This document shows, piece after piece, positions 1-8,582 of a stretch of 64,000 nucleotides of DNA. Positions within the stretch are counted from its first letter, which is position 1. Every line of letters begins with the position of its first letter. A program made the position numbers and the translations under genes. This stretch comes from Janthinobacterium sp. J1-1 (GTDB taxonomy: Bacteria; Pseudomonadota; Gammaproteobacteria; Burkholderiales; Burkholderiaceae_D). The stretch covers positions 4,650,001 to 4,714,000 of the forward strand of contig NZ_CP132339.1 of NCBI RefSeq assembly GCF_030944405.1. The letters are read 5' to 3'. The notes beneath the pieces were generated by a model, which saw nothing but the letters and a program-made list of their open reading frames with translations, was not told the DNA's origin and made no database searches.

Positions 1-428
1 CCGACGAACGCATCGACGGTTATCGCCTGGCGCTGGCGCGCGCCGGCCTGCCGTTCGACCCGGCCCTGCTGCAATGGGGCCATTCCAATCTCGAGCGCAG
101 CGGCGCGGCCACGCGCGAACTGCTGGCGCTGCCGCAGCGCCCGACGGCGATTGTCGCCGGCAATAACCTGATGACCATCGGCACCATGCATGCGCTGCGC
201 GACGCCCATGTGGCCGTGCCGCAAGACGTGGCGCTGGCCGGCTTCGATGATTTCGACTGGGCCGATTACTTCAGCCCGCGCCTGACCGTGATGGCCCAGC
301 CGCTGGAAGAGCTGGGCGCGATGGCGGTCGACCTGCTGATCGAGCGGCTGGCCCATCCACAACGTGCGCAATATGTGCAGCGCTTGTCGCCGGTGCTGCG
401 CGTGCGCAACTCATGCGGCTGTTCCTGA
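1..428 (+). CDS. LacI-family transcriptional regulator, C-terminal part
   Basis: The frame is open from base 3 and stops at 426-428, so only about 141 residues are visible; the helix-turn-helix half lies left of the window. What remains is the sugar-binding effector domain of the LacI/GalR family, with DERIDGYRLAL near the edge and FDDFDWADYFSPRLT around bases 246-290. It ends 18 bp before the xylulokinase start on the same strand, so it is probably the local regulator of the pentose operon, sensing the imported sugar or its phosphate. Family call is secure; ligand unknown. Confidence 0.9.
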   Translation, partial: DERIDGYRLALARAGLPFDPALLQWGHSNLERSGAATRELLALPQRPTAIVAGNNLMTIGTMHALRDAHVAVPQDVALAGFDDFDWADYFSPRLTVMAQPLEELGAMAVDLLIERLAHPQRAQYVQRLSPVLRVRNSCGCS

Positions 429-446
429 TTCCTTGACCTGAAGACC

Positions 447-1940
447 ATGACCAACAAAATTTCCCTCGGTATCGATCTCGGTACTTCCGAACTGAAAACC
501 GTGCTGATGGACAGCCACGGCGCCATCCGCGGCCAGGCCTCGGTGCGGCTCGACGTGTCGCGCCCGCACCCGGGCTGGTCCGAACAGGCGCCGCAGGACT
601 GGTGGGATGCCTGCGTGGCGGCGCTGGCGCAATTGCGCGCCGCCTGTCCTGACGAGTTTGCCGCAATTGCCTGCATCGGCCTGTCGGGCCAGATGCATGG
701 CGCGGTGCTGCTCGACTGCGACAACGCCTGCATCCGGCCCGCCATCCTGTGGAACGACGCGCGCGCCCATGCCGAGGCGGCGCAACTGGCGCATGACTAC
801 CCGGCCTTTGCTGAAGTCACCGGCAGCCTGGCGATGGCCGGCCTGACGGCGCCAAAACTGCTGTGGCTGCAAAAACACGAGCCGCAGGCGTTTGCCGTGA
901 TCGACTGCGTGTTGTCGCCGAAAGACTATCTGCGCCTGCGTTTGACGGGACAGAAAATCACCGACATGTCCGATGCGGCCGGCACCTTGTGGCTGGACGA
1001 AGCGCGCCGCGCCTGGTTCGCGCCCATCGTCGAAGCGTGCGGCCTGCGCCTGGAGCAATTGCCTCCGCTGGTCGAAGGCGATGCCGCCACCGGCACCGTG
1101 CTGGCGACTATCGCCAAACGGCTGGGCTTGCCAGAGAACGTGGTGGTGGCCGGCGGCGGTGGCGATAACCCGGTCTCGGCCGTGGGCATCGGCGCCGTCC
1201 ATGCCGGCGACAGCTTTATTTCGCTGGGCACCAGCGCCGCCATCGTCTCGGTCACCGAGCAGCCGCTGGGTAATCCGAACGGCGGCGTGCACAGCTTTTG
1301 CCACGCCCTGCCCGGCCGCTGGTACGCCATGGGCGCCATCTTGTCGGGCGCCAGCTGCCTGCGCTGGGCCACGGGCGTGCTGAACCAGGCCGGCGAAGCG
1401 GCGCTGCTGGCGCTGGTCGAGGCCGATATTCCGTTAAGCCAGACCGTCACGCCCGGCGCGCCGCTGTTCCTGCCGTATTTGTCGGGCGAGCGCACGCCGC
1501 ACAACGATCCGCAAGTGCGCGGCGCGTTTTTGCAATTAGGCCATGATAGCAATCCGGCGCAGCTTGGCTATGCTGTACTGGAAGGGGTGGCGTTTGCCTT
1601 GCGCGACGCGATGGCGGCAGTCATCTCGACCGGCGCCACCGTGCCGCACTGCCTGCTGGTCGGCGGCGGCGCGCGCAGCCAGTACTGGGCGCAATTGCTG
1701 GCCAACGTGCTGGGCCGCGAAATGCGCACCCTGCACAACAGCGAATTGTCGGCCAGCATGGGTGCGGCCAAGCTGGGCTTTGCCGCCATCGGCCACACCG
1801 GCCTGCTGGCGACGGGACTGCCGATCAAGAACAGCTTCGCACCGGATGCCGCGCAACATGCCGCGCTCACCATCCGCTATAACAAATACCGCAGCCTTTT
1901 TCCTGCCGTTCAGGCCCTGCATCAACTGTCGTCTACCTAA
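447..1940 (+). CDS. xylB: Xylulokinase (FGGY carbohydrate kinase)
   Basis: ATP-dependent kinase of the FGGY family, 497 residues, the usual length for XylB, expected to make D-xylulose 5-phosphate in the cytoplasm. The N-terminal nucleotide-fold signature GIDLGTSELK lies at about residues 8-17, followed by GLSGQMHG near residue 80. The C-terminal half has GGGGDNPVSAVG and GGGARSQYW, typical of the ATP-binding lobe. Transaldolase follows after 12 bp and an ABC sugar importer follows that, which supports pentose or pentitol catabolism. No xylose isomerase or polyol dehydrogenase is visible, so the true substrate route could be xylulose, xylitol or arabitol. Confidence 0.92.
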   Translation: MTNKISLGIDLGTSELKTVLMDSHGAIRGQASVRLDVSRPHPGWSEQAPQDWWDACVAALAQLRAACPDEFAAIACIGLSGQMHGAVLLDCDNACIRPAILWNDARAHAEAAQLAHDYPAFAEVTGSLAMAGLTAPKLLWLQKHEPQAFAVIDCVLSPKDYLRLRLTGQKITDMSDAAGTLWLDEARRAWFAPIVEACGLRLEQLPPLVEGDAATGTVLATIAKRLGLPENVVVAGGGGDNPVSAVGIGAVHAGDSFISLGTSAAIVSVTEQPLGNPNGGVHSFCHALPGRWYAMGAILSGASCLRWATGVLNQAGEAALLALVEADIPLSQTVTPGAPLFLPYLSGERTPHNDPQVRGAFLQLGHDSNPAQLGYAVLEGVAFALRDAMAAVISTGATVPHCLLVGGGARSQYWAQLLANVLGREMRTLHNSELSASMGAAKLGFAAIGHTGLLATGLPIKNSFAPDAAQHAALTIRYNKYRSLFPAVQALHQLSST

Positions 1941-1952
1941 GGACAAGTCACG

Positions 1953-2906
1953 ATGAATCAACTGCAACAACTGAAGCAAGCGAGCACCGTCGTCGCCGAC
2001 ACCGGCGATTTCTTGCAATTGGCCCGTTTTGCGCCGCAAGACGCGACCACCAATCCTTCCCTGATCCTGAAAGCGGTGCTGCAGCCCGATTACGCGCCCT
2101 TGCTGGCCAGCACGGTCGCCGACCACAAGGGCGCCTCGCTCGACGATATCGTCGACCAGGTGCTGGTGCGTTTTGGCCTGGAAATCCTGAAAGTGGTGCC
2201 GGGCCGCGTCTCGACCGAAGTCGACGCCCGCCTGAGCTTTGACCGCGCCGCCACCGTGGCCCGCGCCCGCCGCCTGATCGCCCTGTACGAAGCGACCGGC
2301 ATCACCCGCGAACGCGTGCTGATCAAGATCGCCGCCACCTGGGAAGGCATCCAGGCCGCGCGCGAACTGGAAGCGGACGGCATCTTCTGCAACCTGACCC
2401 TGCTGTTCGCCTTCTGCCAGGCGGTCGCCTGCGCCGACGCCAAAGTGCGTTTGATTTCGCCTTTTGTGGGCCGTATCTACGACTGGCACAAGAAGTCGCT
2501 CGGTGCATCGTGGGACGAAGCGGCCCGTTCGCTGTCCAACGATCCAGGCGTGCAGTCGGTCACCCGCATCTACCAGTATTACAAGCAGCATGGCATTGCG
2601 ACCCAGGTGATGGGCGCCAGCTTCCGCAACACGGGGCAAATTACCGCCCTGTCCGGCTGCGACCTGCTGACCATCAGCCCCGACCTGCTGGCGAAACTGG
2701 AAGCCTCCGACGAACCGTTCGAGCGCGCGCTGGGTGCGGACCCTGGCGCGCCGCAAGCGGCCATTACGTACGACGAAGCGGCTTTCCGCTACGCCCTGAA
2801 CGATGATGCGATGGCGACCGAAAAGCTGGCCGAAGGCATCCGTGGCTTCGCCGTCGATGCGGCCAAGCTCGACAAGATGATCGAGAGCCTGCGCCAGGCC
2901 GCCTGA
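1953..2906 (+). CDS. tal: Transaldolase
   Basis: Transaldolase of the TalB type, 317 residues, transferring a dihydroxyacetone unit between sugar phosphates in the non-oxidative pentose phosphate pathway. The Schiff-base lysine is K125 in [12 protein letters not shown], and the [10 protein letters not shown] motif (residues 30-39) is intact. An RBS-like AAGGACA precedes the ATG. Placement straight after xylB makes sense: it drains xylulose 5-phosphate into central metabolism. A 74-bp gap follows before the transporter genes. This may be a dedicated second copy, since housekeeping transaldolase genes usually lie elsewhere; that is an inference. Confidence 0.95.
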   Translation: MNQLQQLKQASTVVADTGDFLQLARFAPQDATTNPSLILKAVLQPDYAPLLASTVADHKGASLDDIVDQVLVRFGLEILKVVPGRVSTEVDARLSFDRAATVARARRLIALYEATGITRERVLIKIAATWEGIQAARELEADGIFCNLTLLFAFCQAVACADAKVRLISPFVGRIYDWHKKSLGASWDEAARSLSNDPGVQSVTRIYQYYKQHGIATQVMGASFRNTGQITALSGCDLLTISPDLLAKLEASDEPFERALGADPGAPQAAITYDEAAFRYALNDDAMATEKLAEGIRGFAVDAAKLDKMIESLRQAA

Positions 2907-2980
2907 AGATGATTTTTACCCCCTTGTTTTTCACCCGTAGCACAACTTGTTTTTCACAATAAGAACCTCTGGAGATACTC

Positions 2981-3916
2981 ATGAAAAAAGTTATTACCGC
3001 CTCCCTGCTGTTGTCCGCCGCCTGCGGCGCTTTTGCCGCCGACAAGCCATTGAAATCGATCGGCGTCAGCGTGGGTGACCTGGCCAACCCGTTCTTCGTG
3101 GCGATCGGCCGCGGCGCCGAAGAAAGCGCAAAGAAAATCGGCGGACCTGGCGTGAAAGTGACCACCGTGTCGAGCAAATATGACTTGAACACCCAGGTCG
3201 ACCAAATCGAGAACTTCATCGCGAATAAAACCGACATCATCATCCTGAACGCCGTCGACTCCAAGGGCATCGCCCCGGCCATCAAGAAAGCGCGCAACGC
3301 GGGCGTGACCGTGATCGCCGTCGACGTCGGCGCCGTCGGCGCCTCGGCCACCGTGATGTCCGACAACACCATGGCCGGCGACGTCTCGTGCGCCTACCTG
3401 GCCAAGCAGATCGGCGGCAAGGGCAATGTGGTGATCCTGAACGGCCCACCGGTGACCTCCGTGATCGACCGCGTCAACGGCTGCAAGAAAACCCTGGCCG
3501 GCTTCAAGGACATCAAGATCCTGTCCGACAACCAGAACGCCGGCGGCAGCCGTGACGGCGGCATGACGGTGATGTCGAACCTGCTGACGGCCCATCCGAA
3601 GATTGACGGCGTGTTCGCCATCAACGATCCGACCGGCATCGGCGCCGAACTGGCGATCAAGCAAGCCAAGCGCACCGACGTGAAACTGATCACCGCCGTC
3701 GACGGCGCGCCGGACGGCCAGAACGCCCTGAAAAACAAGGCAGGCCTGTTCGCCGCCACCTCGGCGCAAAACCCGTACCGCATGGCCACCGAGGCAGTGC
3801 AGATGGGCTACGACATCATGAACGGCCGTACGCCGAAGCAAACCATGGTGTTGCTGCCGACCCCGGCCATCACCAAGGAAAACGTCGCCACCTACACCGG
3901 CTGGGTAAAAAACTGA
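2981..3916 (+). CDS. Sugar ABC transporter, periplasmic binding protein
   Basis: Ribose/xylose-type periplasmic binding protein (Peripla_BP_4 family), 311 residues. A cleavable signal peptide is clear: MKK, then a hydrophobic stretch ending ACGAFA at about residue 19. The mature start KSIGVSVGDLANPFFVAIG is classic for this family, as is ILNAVDSKGIAPAIKKA. It captures the sugar and delivers it to the ATPase/permease pair that follows. RBS GGAGA lies 8 bases before the ATG. It is usually the most highly expressed gene of such an operon. The exact sugar cannot be read from sequence; a D-ribose or pentose/pentitol ligand is the best guess. Confidence 0.92.
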   Translation: MKKVITASLLLSAACGAFAADKPLKSIGVSVGDLANPFFVAIGRGAEESAKKIGGPGVKVTTVSSKYDLNTQVDQIENFIANKTDIIILNAVDSKGIAPAIKKARNAGVTVIAVDVGAVGASATVMSDNTMAGDVSCAYLAKQIGGKGNVVILNGPPVTSVIDRVNGCKKTLAGFKDIKILSDNQNAGGSRDGGMTVMSNLLTAHPKIDGVFAINDPTGIGAELAIKQAKRTDVKLITAVDGAPDGQNALKNKAGLFAATSAQNPYRMATEAVQMGYDIMNGRTPKQTMVLLPTPAITKENVATYTGWVKN

Positions 3917-3996
3917 TCTGGCTGACCTGAACCACGTGCCGTCCACCCCGGCCCCGCCGGTGGCGGGCGGCAGTTTCAAAGCAAGGAAGGACAGTC

Positions 3997-5496
3997 ATGA
4001 GCGACGAAATCATTTTTGAAATGCGCGGCATCGAGAAGCGCTTTGGCGCCACGCGCGCGCTGCGCGGCGTGCACCTGACGGTGCGCAAAGGCGAAATCCA
4101 TGCCGTGATGGGCGAAAACGGTGCCGGAAAAAGTACCCTGATGAAGATTTTGTCCGGCGTCTACACGCCGGACGCCGGGGAAATCATCCTGGACGGCAAG
4201 CCGATCAAGATCCGCAATCCGGGCGAAGCCCGCGCGCTGGGCATCAACCTGATCTACCAGGAACTGAGCGTGGCCAAGAACATGACGGTGGCGCAGAACG
4301 TCTTCATGGGCAGCGAGCCCAAGGGACCGTTCTGGACCGTCAAGGGCGGCGAGATGCGCGCCCGCACCAATGCCATCCTGGCCGACCTGGGCTCGCGCTT
4401 CAATGCCGACACCATGGTCGCCACCCTGTCGATCGCCGAGCAGCAGCAGGTGGAAATCGCCCGCGCCCTCGTGCACGAAAGCCGCATCCTGATCATGGAC
4501 GAGCCGACGGCGGCGCTGTCCGACCGCGAAACCGAACAATTGTTCCGCATTATCGAAGAGCAGCGCGACAAAGGCCTGGCGATTCTCTACATCAGCCACC
4601 GCATGGCCGAGGTGGAGCGCCTGGCGCGCCGCATCACGGTGCTGCGCGACGGCGCCTATGTGGGCGAGCTGGGCAAGGACGAACTGGACCAGAAGAAAGT
4701 CGTGCAGATGATGGTGGGCCGCCCCGCCGACGACTTTTATTCGCACCAAAGGCGCACCACGCGCGGCGCCGAGCGCCTGCGGGTGGAAAACGTCGGCGCC
4801 GGCAAGGTCAAGCCGGCCAGCTTCGTGCTGCACGCCGGTGAAGTGGCGGGCCTGGCCGGCCTGGTGGGCGCCGGCCGCACGGAACTGGCGCGCCTGATCT
4901 TTGGCGCCGACAAGAAGCAATCGGGCCAGGTCTGGCTCGACGGCAAGGAAGTCCATATTGCCGAACCGCTGGCGGCGATCCGCCACGGCATCGGCTACCT
5001 GCCGGAGGACCGCAAGAGCCTGGGCCTGTTCATGCAGCTGTCGGCCATGGAAAACATGTCGATGAATATATTGTCGCAGCACGCCACCGCCGGCGTGGTC
5101 GACCGCCGCGCGCTGACCAGACTGACGCGTGAATCGATCGGCAGCCTGAACGTGAAAGTATCGGGACCGGAAGGCATCGTCGGCGGCCTGTCGGGCGGCA
5201 ACCAGCAGAAAGTGCTGCTGGCGCGCTGGCTGGCGATCAAGCCGAAAGTGCTGATCCTCGACGAGCCGACGCGCGGCGTCGACGTCGGCGCCAAAAGCGA
5301 GATCTACAAGATCATCCACCAGCTGGCGGACGCGGGCACGGCGGTGCTGTGCATTTCCAGCGAACTGGCCGAACTGGTCGGCATCTGCGACCGCGTGATG
5401 GTGATGTGCGAAGGCAGGCTGACCGGCGAAGTGACGGGCGACGACATCACGCAGGAAAAGATCCTGGCCTACGCCACCCATCTGGACGCCGCTTAA
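3997..5496 (+). CDS. Sugar ABC transporter, ATP-binding protein (RbsA-like)
   Basis: Duplicated-domain sugar importer ATPase, 499 residues, RbsA/XylG/MglA type. The first nucleotide-binding domain has a complete Walker A (GENGAGKST, residues 39-47) and Walker B/D-loop LIMDEPTAALSD. The second domain has the degenerate P-loop GLVGAGRTEL that is normal in this family, then LSGGNQQKVLLARWL and LILDEPTRGVDVGA. It powers uptake through the permease encoded 24 bp downstream. All six genes from the LacI end to the permease share one strand and probably form one regulon, with possible internal promoters in the 74- and 80-bp gaps. Confidence 0.94.
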   Translation: MSDEIIFEMRGIEKRFGATRALRGVHLTVRKGEIHAVMGENGAGKSTLMKILSGVYTPDAGEIILDGKPIKIRNPGEARALGINLIYQELSVAKNMTVAQNVFMGSEPKGPFWTVKGGEMRARTNAILADLGSRFNADTMVATLSIAEQQQVEIARALVHESRILIMDEPTAALSDRETEQLFRIIEEQRDKGLAILYISHRMAEVERLARRITVLRDGAYVGELGKDELDQKKVVQMMVGRPADDFYSHQRRTTRGAERLRVENVGAGKVKPASFVLHAGEVAGLAGLVGAGRTELARLIFGADKKQSGQVWLDGKEVHIAEPLAAIRHGIGYLPEDRKSLGLFMQLSAMENMSMNILSQHATAGVVDRRALTRLTRESIGSLNVKVSGPEGIVGGLSGGNQQKVLLARWLAIKPKVLILDEPTRGVDVGAKSEIYKIIHQLADAGTAVLCISSELAELVGICDRVMVMCEGRLTGEVTGDDITQEKILAYATHLDAA

Positions 5497-5520
5497 AACA
5501 TCAATACAGGGAGAATCATC

Positions 5521-6531
5521 ATGACCACGACCACCACCGGCGGCGCCGCAAGCGCCAGCCAACCTTTCAATGCCTCGAACCTGATGCGCCGCCTGGGCAT
5601 GCTGCCCGTGCTGGTGGTGCTCTACCTGGCCATGTACGGCCTGACCGTGTATTTCTCGGCCGATGGCGAATCGACCTTCATGACCAGCACCAACACCATG
5701 AATATCTTCCGCCAGGTGTCGATCAATATCGTGCTCGCTTCCGGCATGACCTTCGTCATCCTCACCAGCGGCATCGATCTGTCCGTCGGCTCCGTGCTGG
5801 CCGTGTCGGCCGTGGCCGGCATGCTGATGTCGCTGTCGGCGCAGTTCGCCGGCTTTTCGATCCCCACCTTTTTGATCGTCGGCCTGCTGCTGGGCGCACT
5901 GAACGGCGTGCTGGTGGCGCTGGTGGGATTGAATCCGTTCGTGGTGACCCTGGGCACCATGACGGCGCTGCGCGGCGCGGCCTATCTGCTCGCTGACGGC
6001 ACCAGCGTGCTGAACACGGAAATCCCGAGCTTCGAATGGATGGGCAACGGCAGCTTTCTGGCGATCCCGTGGCTGATCTGGCTGGCCGCGCTGGTGGTGA
6101 TCCTGACCTGGTTTATCCTGCGCAAGACCACCCTGGGCCTGCATATCTACGCCGTCGGCGGCAATATCCAGGCTGCACGCCTGACCGGCATCAAGGTCGG
6201 CCTGGTCCTGATGTTTGTCTACACGATCAGCGGCCTGTTCGCCGGCCTGGGCGGCGCCATGTCGGCCAGCCGCCTGTACGCCGCGAACGGCAACTGGGGT
6301 ACCGGCTACGAGCTCGACGCAATCGCGGCAGTAGTGCTCGGTGGCACCAGCCTGATGGGCGGCGTCGGTTCCGTCTGGGGCACCGTGATCGGCGCCCTGA
6401 TCATCGGCGTGATGAACAACGGCCTGACCATCCTGGGACTGTCGTCGTTCTGGCAGTATGTGGCCAAGGGCGTGGTGATCGTGCTGGCGGTGATACTGGA
6501 CAAATGGCGCCAGTCGCACGCGCAGAATTGA
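5521..6531 (+). CDS. Sugar ABC transporter permease (RbsC-like)
   Basis: Inner-membrane permease of the BPD_transp_2 family, 336 residues, with many hydrophobic segments. Family signatures include MTFVILTSGIDLSVGSVLA (about residues 77-95) and the TALRGAAYLLADG region. The N-terminal ~25 residues are rich in Thr/Gly/Ala and lie before the first membrane segment. An RBS (GGGAGAA) precedes the ATG. It forms the translocation pore with the ATPase upstream. It is the last gene of the operon; a pair of REP palindromes follows 15 bp after the stop. Confidence 0.93.
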   Translation: MTTTTTGGAASASQPFNASNLMRRLGMLPVLVVLYLAMYGLTVYFSADGESTFMTSTNTMNIFRQVSINIVLASGMTFVILTSGIDLSVGSVLAVSAVAGMLMSLSAQFAGFSIPTFLIVGLLLGALNGVLVALVGLNPFVVTLGTMTALRGAAYLLADGTSVLNTEIPSFEWMGNGSFLAIPWLIWLAALVVILTWFILRKTTLGLHIYAVGGNIQAARLTGIKVGLVLMFVYTISGLFAGLGGAMSASRLYAANGNWGTGYELDAIAAVVLGGTSLMGGVGSVWGTVIGALIIGVMNNGLTILGLSSFWQYVAKGVVIVLAVILDKWRQSHAQN

Positions 6532-6545
6532 TGGTAAAGGTTGTT

Positions 6546-6632
6546 GTCGGGTTACGCGCTGCGCGCTAACCCGACCTACGGTTTACACCGCATGTCGGGT
6601 AGGTCGGATTAGCGCCTTGCGCGTAATCCGAC
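6546..6632. repeat. Pair of REP-like palindromes, head to head
   Basis: Two hairpins in opposite orientation. The first (6546-6575) has arms GTCGGGTTA and TAACCCGAC and is followed by CTAC. The second (6603-6632) has arms GTCGGATTA and TAATCCGAC and is preceded by GTAG. The GTAG/CTAC foot is the mark of REP sequences handled by REP-associated tyrosine transposases. They lie just 3' of the permease gene. The same family recurs at 22448-22480 and 30357-30468, always after a stop codon. Confidence 0.85.
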
Positions 6633-6638
6633 GTTCTC

Positions 6639-7076
6639 TCAGAATTCCAGGCGCATTTCAATATGCGCGATCCCCGCCTCCGCAAACTCTTCCCCCTGCT
6701 GCACAAAACCATGGCGCGCATAGAACGGCGCGGCCACGGTCTGGGCATTGAGCACCACGGCCGCATCGCCGCGTTCGCGCGCTTTCTCCATTAATTTCTG
6801 CAGGATGGCGCCGCCGACGCCGGTGCCACGGCCCGCCTTGCGCACGGCCATGCGGCCGATATGGCCGTCGGGCAGCAAGCGGCCCGTGCCGATGGCGTGA
6901 CCGTCGTTGTCATAGGCGACGGCATGCAGGCAGACGGCGTCCATCTCGTCGAGCTCGATCTCGGCGGGAACCTTCTGTTCGTCGACAAAGACTTCAAAGC
7001 GGATGGCGGAGGCGTCGTGGCCCAGGGTGGCCCAGTCGCCGAGGCGGATAGTGTAGTTGCTGATATCGGTGCTCAT
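6639..7076 (-). CDS. GNAT-family N-acetyltransferase
   Basis: Small acetyl-CoA-dependent acetyltransferase, 145 residues from the chosen ATG (MSTDISNYTIRLGD). An upstream in-frame start would add 10 residues but has no family support. The acetyl-CoA-binding core is visible as GRLLPDGHIGRMAVRKAGRG followed by TGVGGAILQKLM, and the end AAPFYARHGFVQQGEEF is typical of ElaA/YjcF-like GNAT proteins. The substrate is unknown. It reads toward the REP pair and is followed upstream by a CurA-type reductase 60 bp away on the same strand. Confidence 0.88.
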   Translation of the reverse strand: MSTDISNYTIRLGDWATLGHDASAIRFEVFVDEQKVPAEIELDEMDAVCLHAVAYDNDGHAIGTGRLLPDGHIGRMAVRKAGRGTGVGGAILQKLMEKARERGDAAVVLNAQTVAAPFYARHGFVQQGEEFAEAGIAHIEMRLEF

Positions 7077-7136
7077 GATGGCGTGGAAGTGGAAACAGGC
7101 CGCCATTGTCGCACGGCCTCTTCCACCAGAACAATA

Positions 7137-8132
7137 TCAGGAGAGCTTGACCAGCTGCTTGCCGAAGTTACGTCCCTTCAACAAACCGATAAACGCTTCC
7201 GGCGCATTCGACAGCCCTTCGGCGATGGACTCGCGGAATTTCAGCTTGCCTTCCGCCACCAGCTTGCCCAGCTCGGCCAGGCCTTCCGGCCACAGTTCCG
7301 GCTGTTCCGAGACGATAAAGCCGCGCACCGTCAGGCGGTTGATCAGGATCAGGCGGAAATTGTCGATCGGCGTAGGCTGACCGTCATAGCCGGCAATCCA
7401 GCCGCACAGGGCGATGCGGCCAAACGCGTTGGTGCGCGCCAGCGCCGTATCGAACACCTTGCCGCCGACGTTTTCAAAGATGGCGTCGATGCCGTCCGGG
7501 GTGGCCGCCGCCAAGTCAGCTTCCAGCTTGCCCGCCTTGTAGTCGACGCAGGCATCGAAGCCCAGCTCGTCGACCACATACGCGCATTTTTCCGGGCCGC
7601 CGGCGATGCCGACCACGCGGCAGCCTTTCAGCTTGGCCAGCTGGCCCACCACGCTGCCCACCGCGCCGCTGGCGGCCGACACGACCACCGTTTCGCCCGC
7701 TTTCGGCGCCATGATATGGTTCAGGCCGTACCAGGCCGTCATGCCGGGCATGCCCACCGAACCGAGGTAGGCCGATTCGGGAATATGCGTGGTGTCGACC
7801 TTGCGCAGCATGGTGCCGTCGGACACCGCCACTTCCGTCCAGCCCAAAGTACCGACGACGGTATCACCAACGGCAAACTTCGCATGCTTCGATGCGATCA
7901 CCTCGCCGATGGTGCCGCCGATCATGGTTTCATCGATGGCCTGCGAAGCGGCGTAGCTCTTGCTCTCGCTCATGCGGCCACGCATGTAGGGGTCCAAGGA
8001 CAGGTAATGGTTGCGTACCAGCAGTTCGCCGTCCTGGATGGCGGGCATCTCGACGGTTTCCAGGCGGAAGTTGTCAGGCTGGACTTCGGCTTTGGGGCGG
8101 GAGGCGAGGACGATGCGTTGATATGTGGTCAT
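7137..8132 (-). CDS. NADP-dependent oxidoreductase, CurA/YncB type
   Basis: Zinc-independent medium-chain reductase, 331 residues, related to curcumin reductase CurA and leukotriene/prostaglandin reductases that saturate activated double bonds with NADPH. Visible features are the N-terminal SLDPYMRGRM motif and the Rossmann segment VVVSAASGAVGSVVGQLAK (about residues 150-170), with no zinc-binding cysteine cluster. The physiological substrate is unknown. It stands beside the Dabb protein and a thiolase on the same strand, but gaps of 83 and 64 bp leave co-transcription open. Confidence 0.9.
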   Translation of the reverse strand: MTTYQRIVLASRPKAEVQPDNFRLETVEMPAIQDGELLVRNHYLSLDPYMRGRMSESKSYAASQAIDETMIGGTIGEVIASKHAKFAVGDTVVGTLGWTEVAVSDGTMLRKVDTTHIPESAYLGSVGMPGMTAWYGLNHIMAPKAGETVVVSAASGAVGSVVGQLAKLKGCRVVGIAGGPEKCAYVVDELGFDACVDYKAGKLEADLAAATPDGIDAIFENVGGKVFDTALARTNAFGRIALCGWIAGYDGQPTPIDNFRLILINRLTVRGFIVSEQPELWPEGLAELGKLVAEGKLKFRESIAEGLSNAPEAFIGLLKGRNFGKQLVKLS

Positions 8133-8169
8133 GTGTGCTCCTGATGATCGGTGGAATCAGCAGAGGGCT

Positions 8170-8196
8170 GGGGTCAGACCCGGCGGGTCTGACCCC
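8170..8196. repeat. Perfect 12-bp inverted repeat
   Basis: Arms GGGGTCAGACCC (8170-8181) and GGGTCTGACCCC (8185-8196) are separated by GGC. It lies between the Dabb protein stop and the CurA-type start on the leftward strand. There is no T-run, so it is not a standard terminator. It may be a dispersed repeat or an mRNA hairpin. Confidence 0.6.
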
Positions 8197-8215
8197 GGAT
8201 TTCTGCTGCGTTAAG

Positions 8216-8518
8216 TTAAACTTCGTAGTCCATGCACTGCCGCGCTTCACGCACGGCGCCAAAAAACGGCTTGATCTTCACGTGTTCCGGATGGTTCTGG
8301 TAGGCGTCAAGCGACTCGCGGCTGTCGAATTCGCTGTACAGCACGATGTCGTAGGTCGCTTCCAGGCCGGGCTGGGCCACGGCCGCTTCGAATTTCAAAA
8401 TGCCGGGCACGAGAGCAGAGCAGCTGTCGAGCAGGGCCTTGAGTTTCAGGGCGTTGGTGGCGCGGTCGGCGCCTTCGGCGTGGTCCTTGAGTTTCCAGAA
8501 AACGATGTGCTTGATCAT
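8216..8518 (-). CDS. Dabb-family stress-responsive protein
   Basis: A 100-residue ferredoxin-like alpha/beta barrel protein of the Dabb family (stress responsive A/B barrel). It starts MIKHIVFWKLKDHAEG, the usual opening of this family, so that ATG was chosen over one ten codons upstream. The middle YDIVLYSEFDSRESLDAYQNHPEH is also typical. Members act as dimers; functions range from unknown to small-molecule cyclase or decarboxylase. It sits between the thiolase and the CurA-type reductase with 64-bp and larger gaps. Confidence 0.88.
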   Translation of the reverse strand: MIKHIVFWKLKDHAEGADRATNALKLKALLDSCSALVPGILKFEAAVAQPGLEATYDIVLYSEFDSRESLDAYQNHPEHVKIKPFFGAVREARQCMDYEV

Positions 8519-8582
8519 GATGTGCAATGGAGTACGAAAGAGAGCCAATACTGTAACCGCTATCGGCTCACTCTGCAGAACA

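Noticed and set aside
3976..6519. Very long open frame on the minus strand opposite the ABC transporter
   Set aside because: It is a His/Gln/Arg/Ala-rich shadow of the codon pattern of the two genes on the plus strand; no family resemblance.
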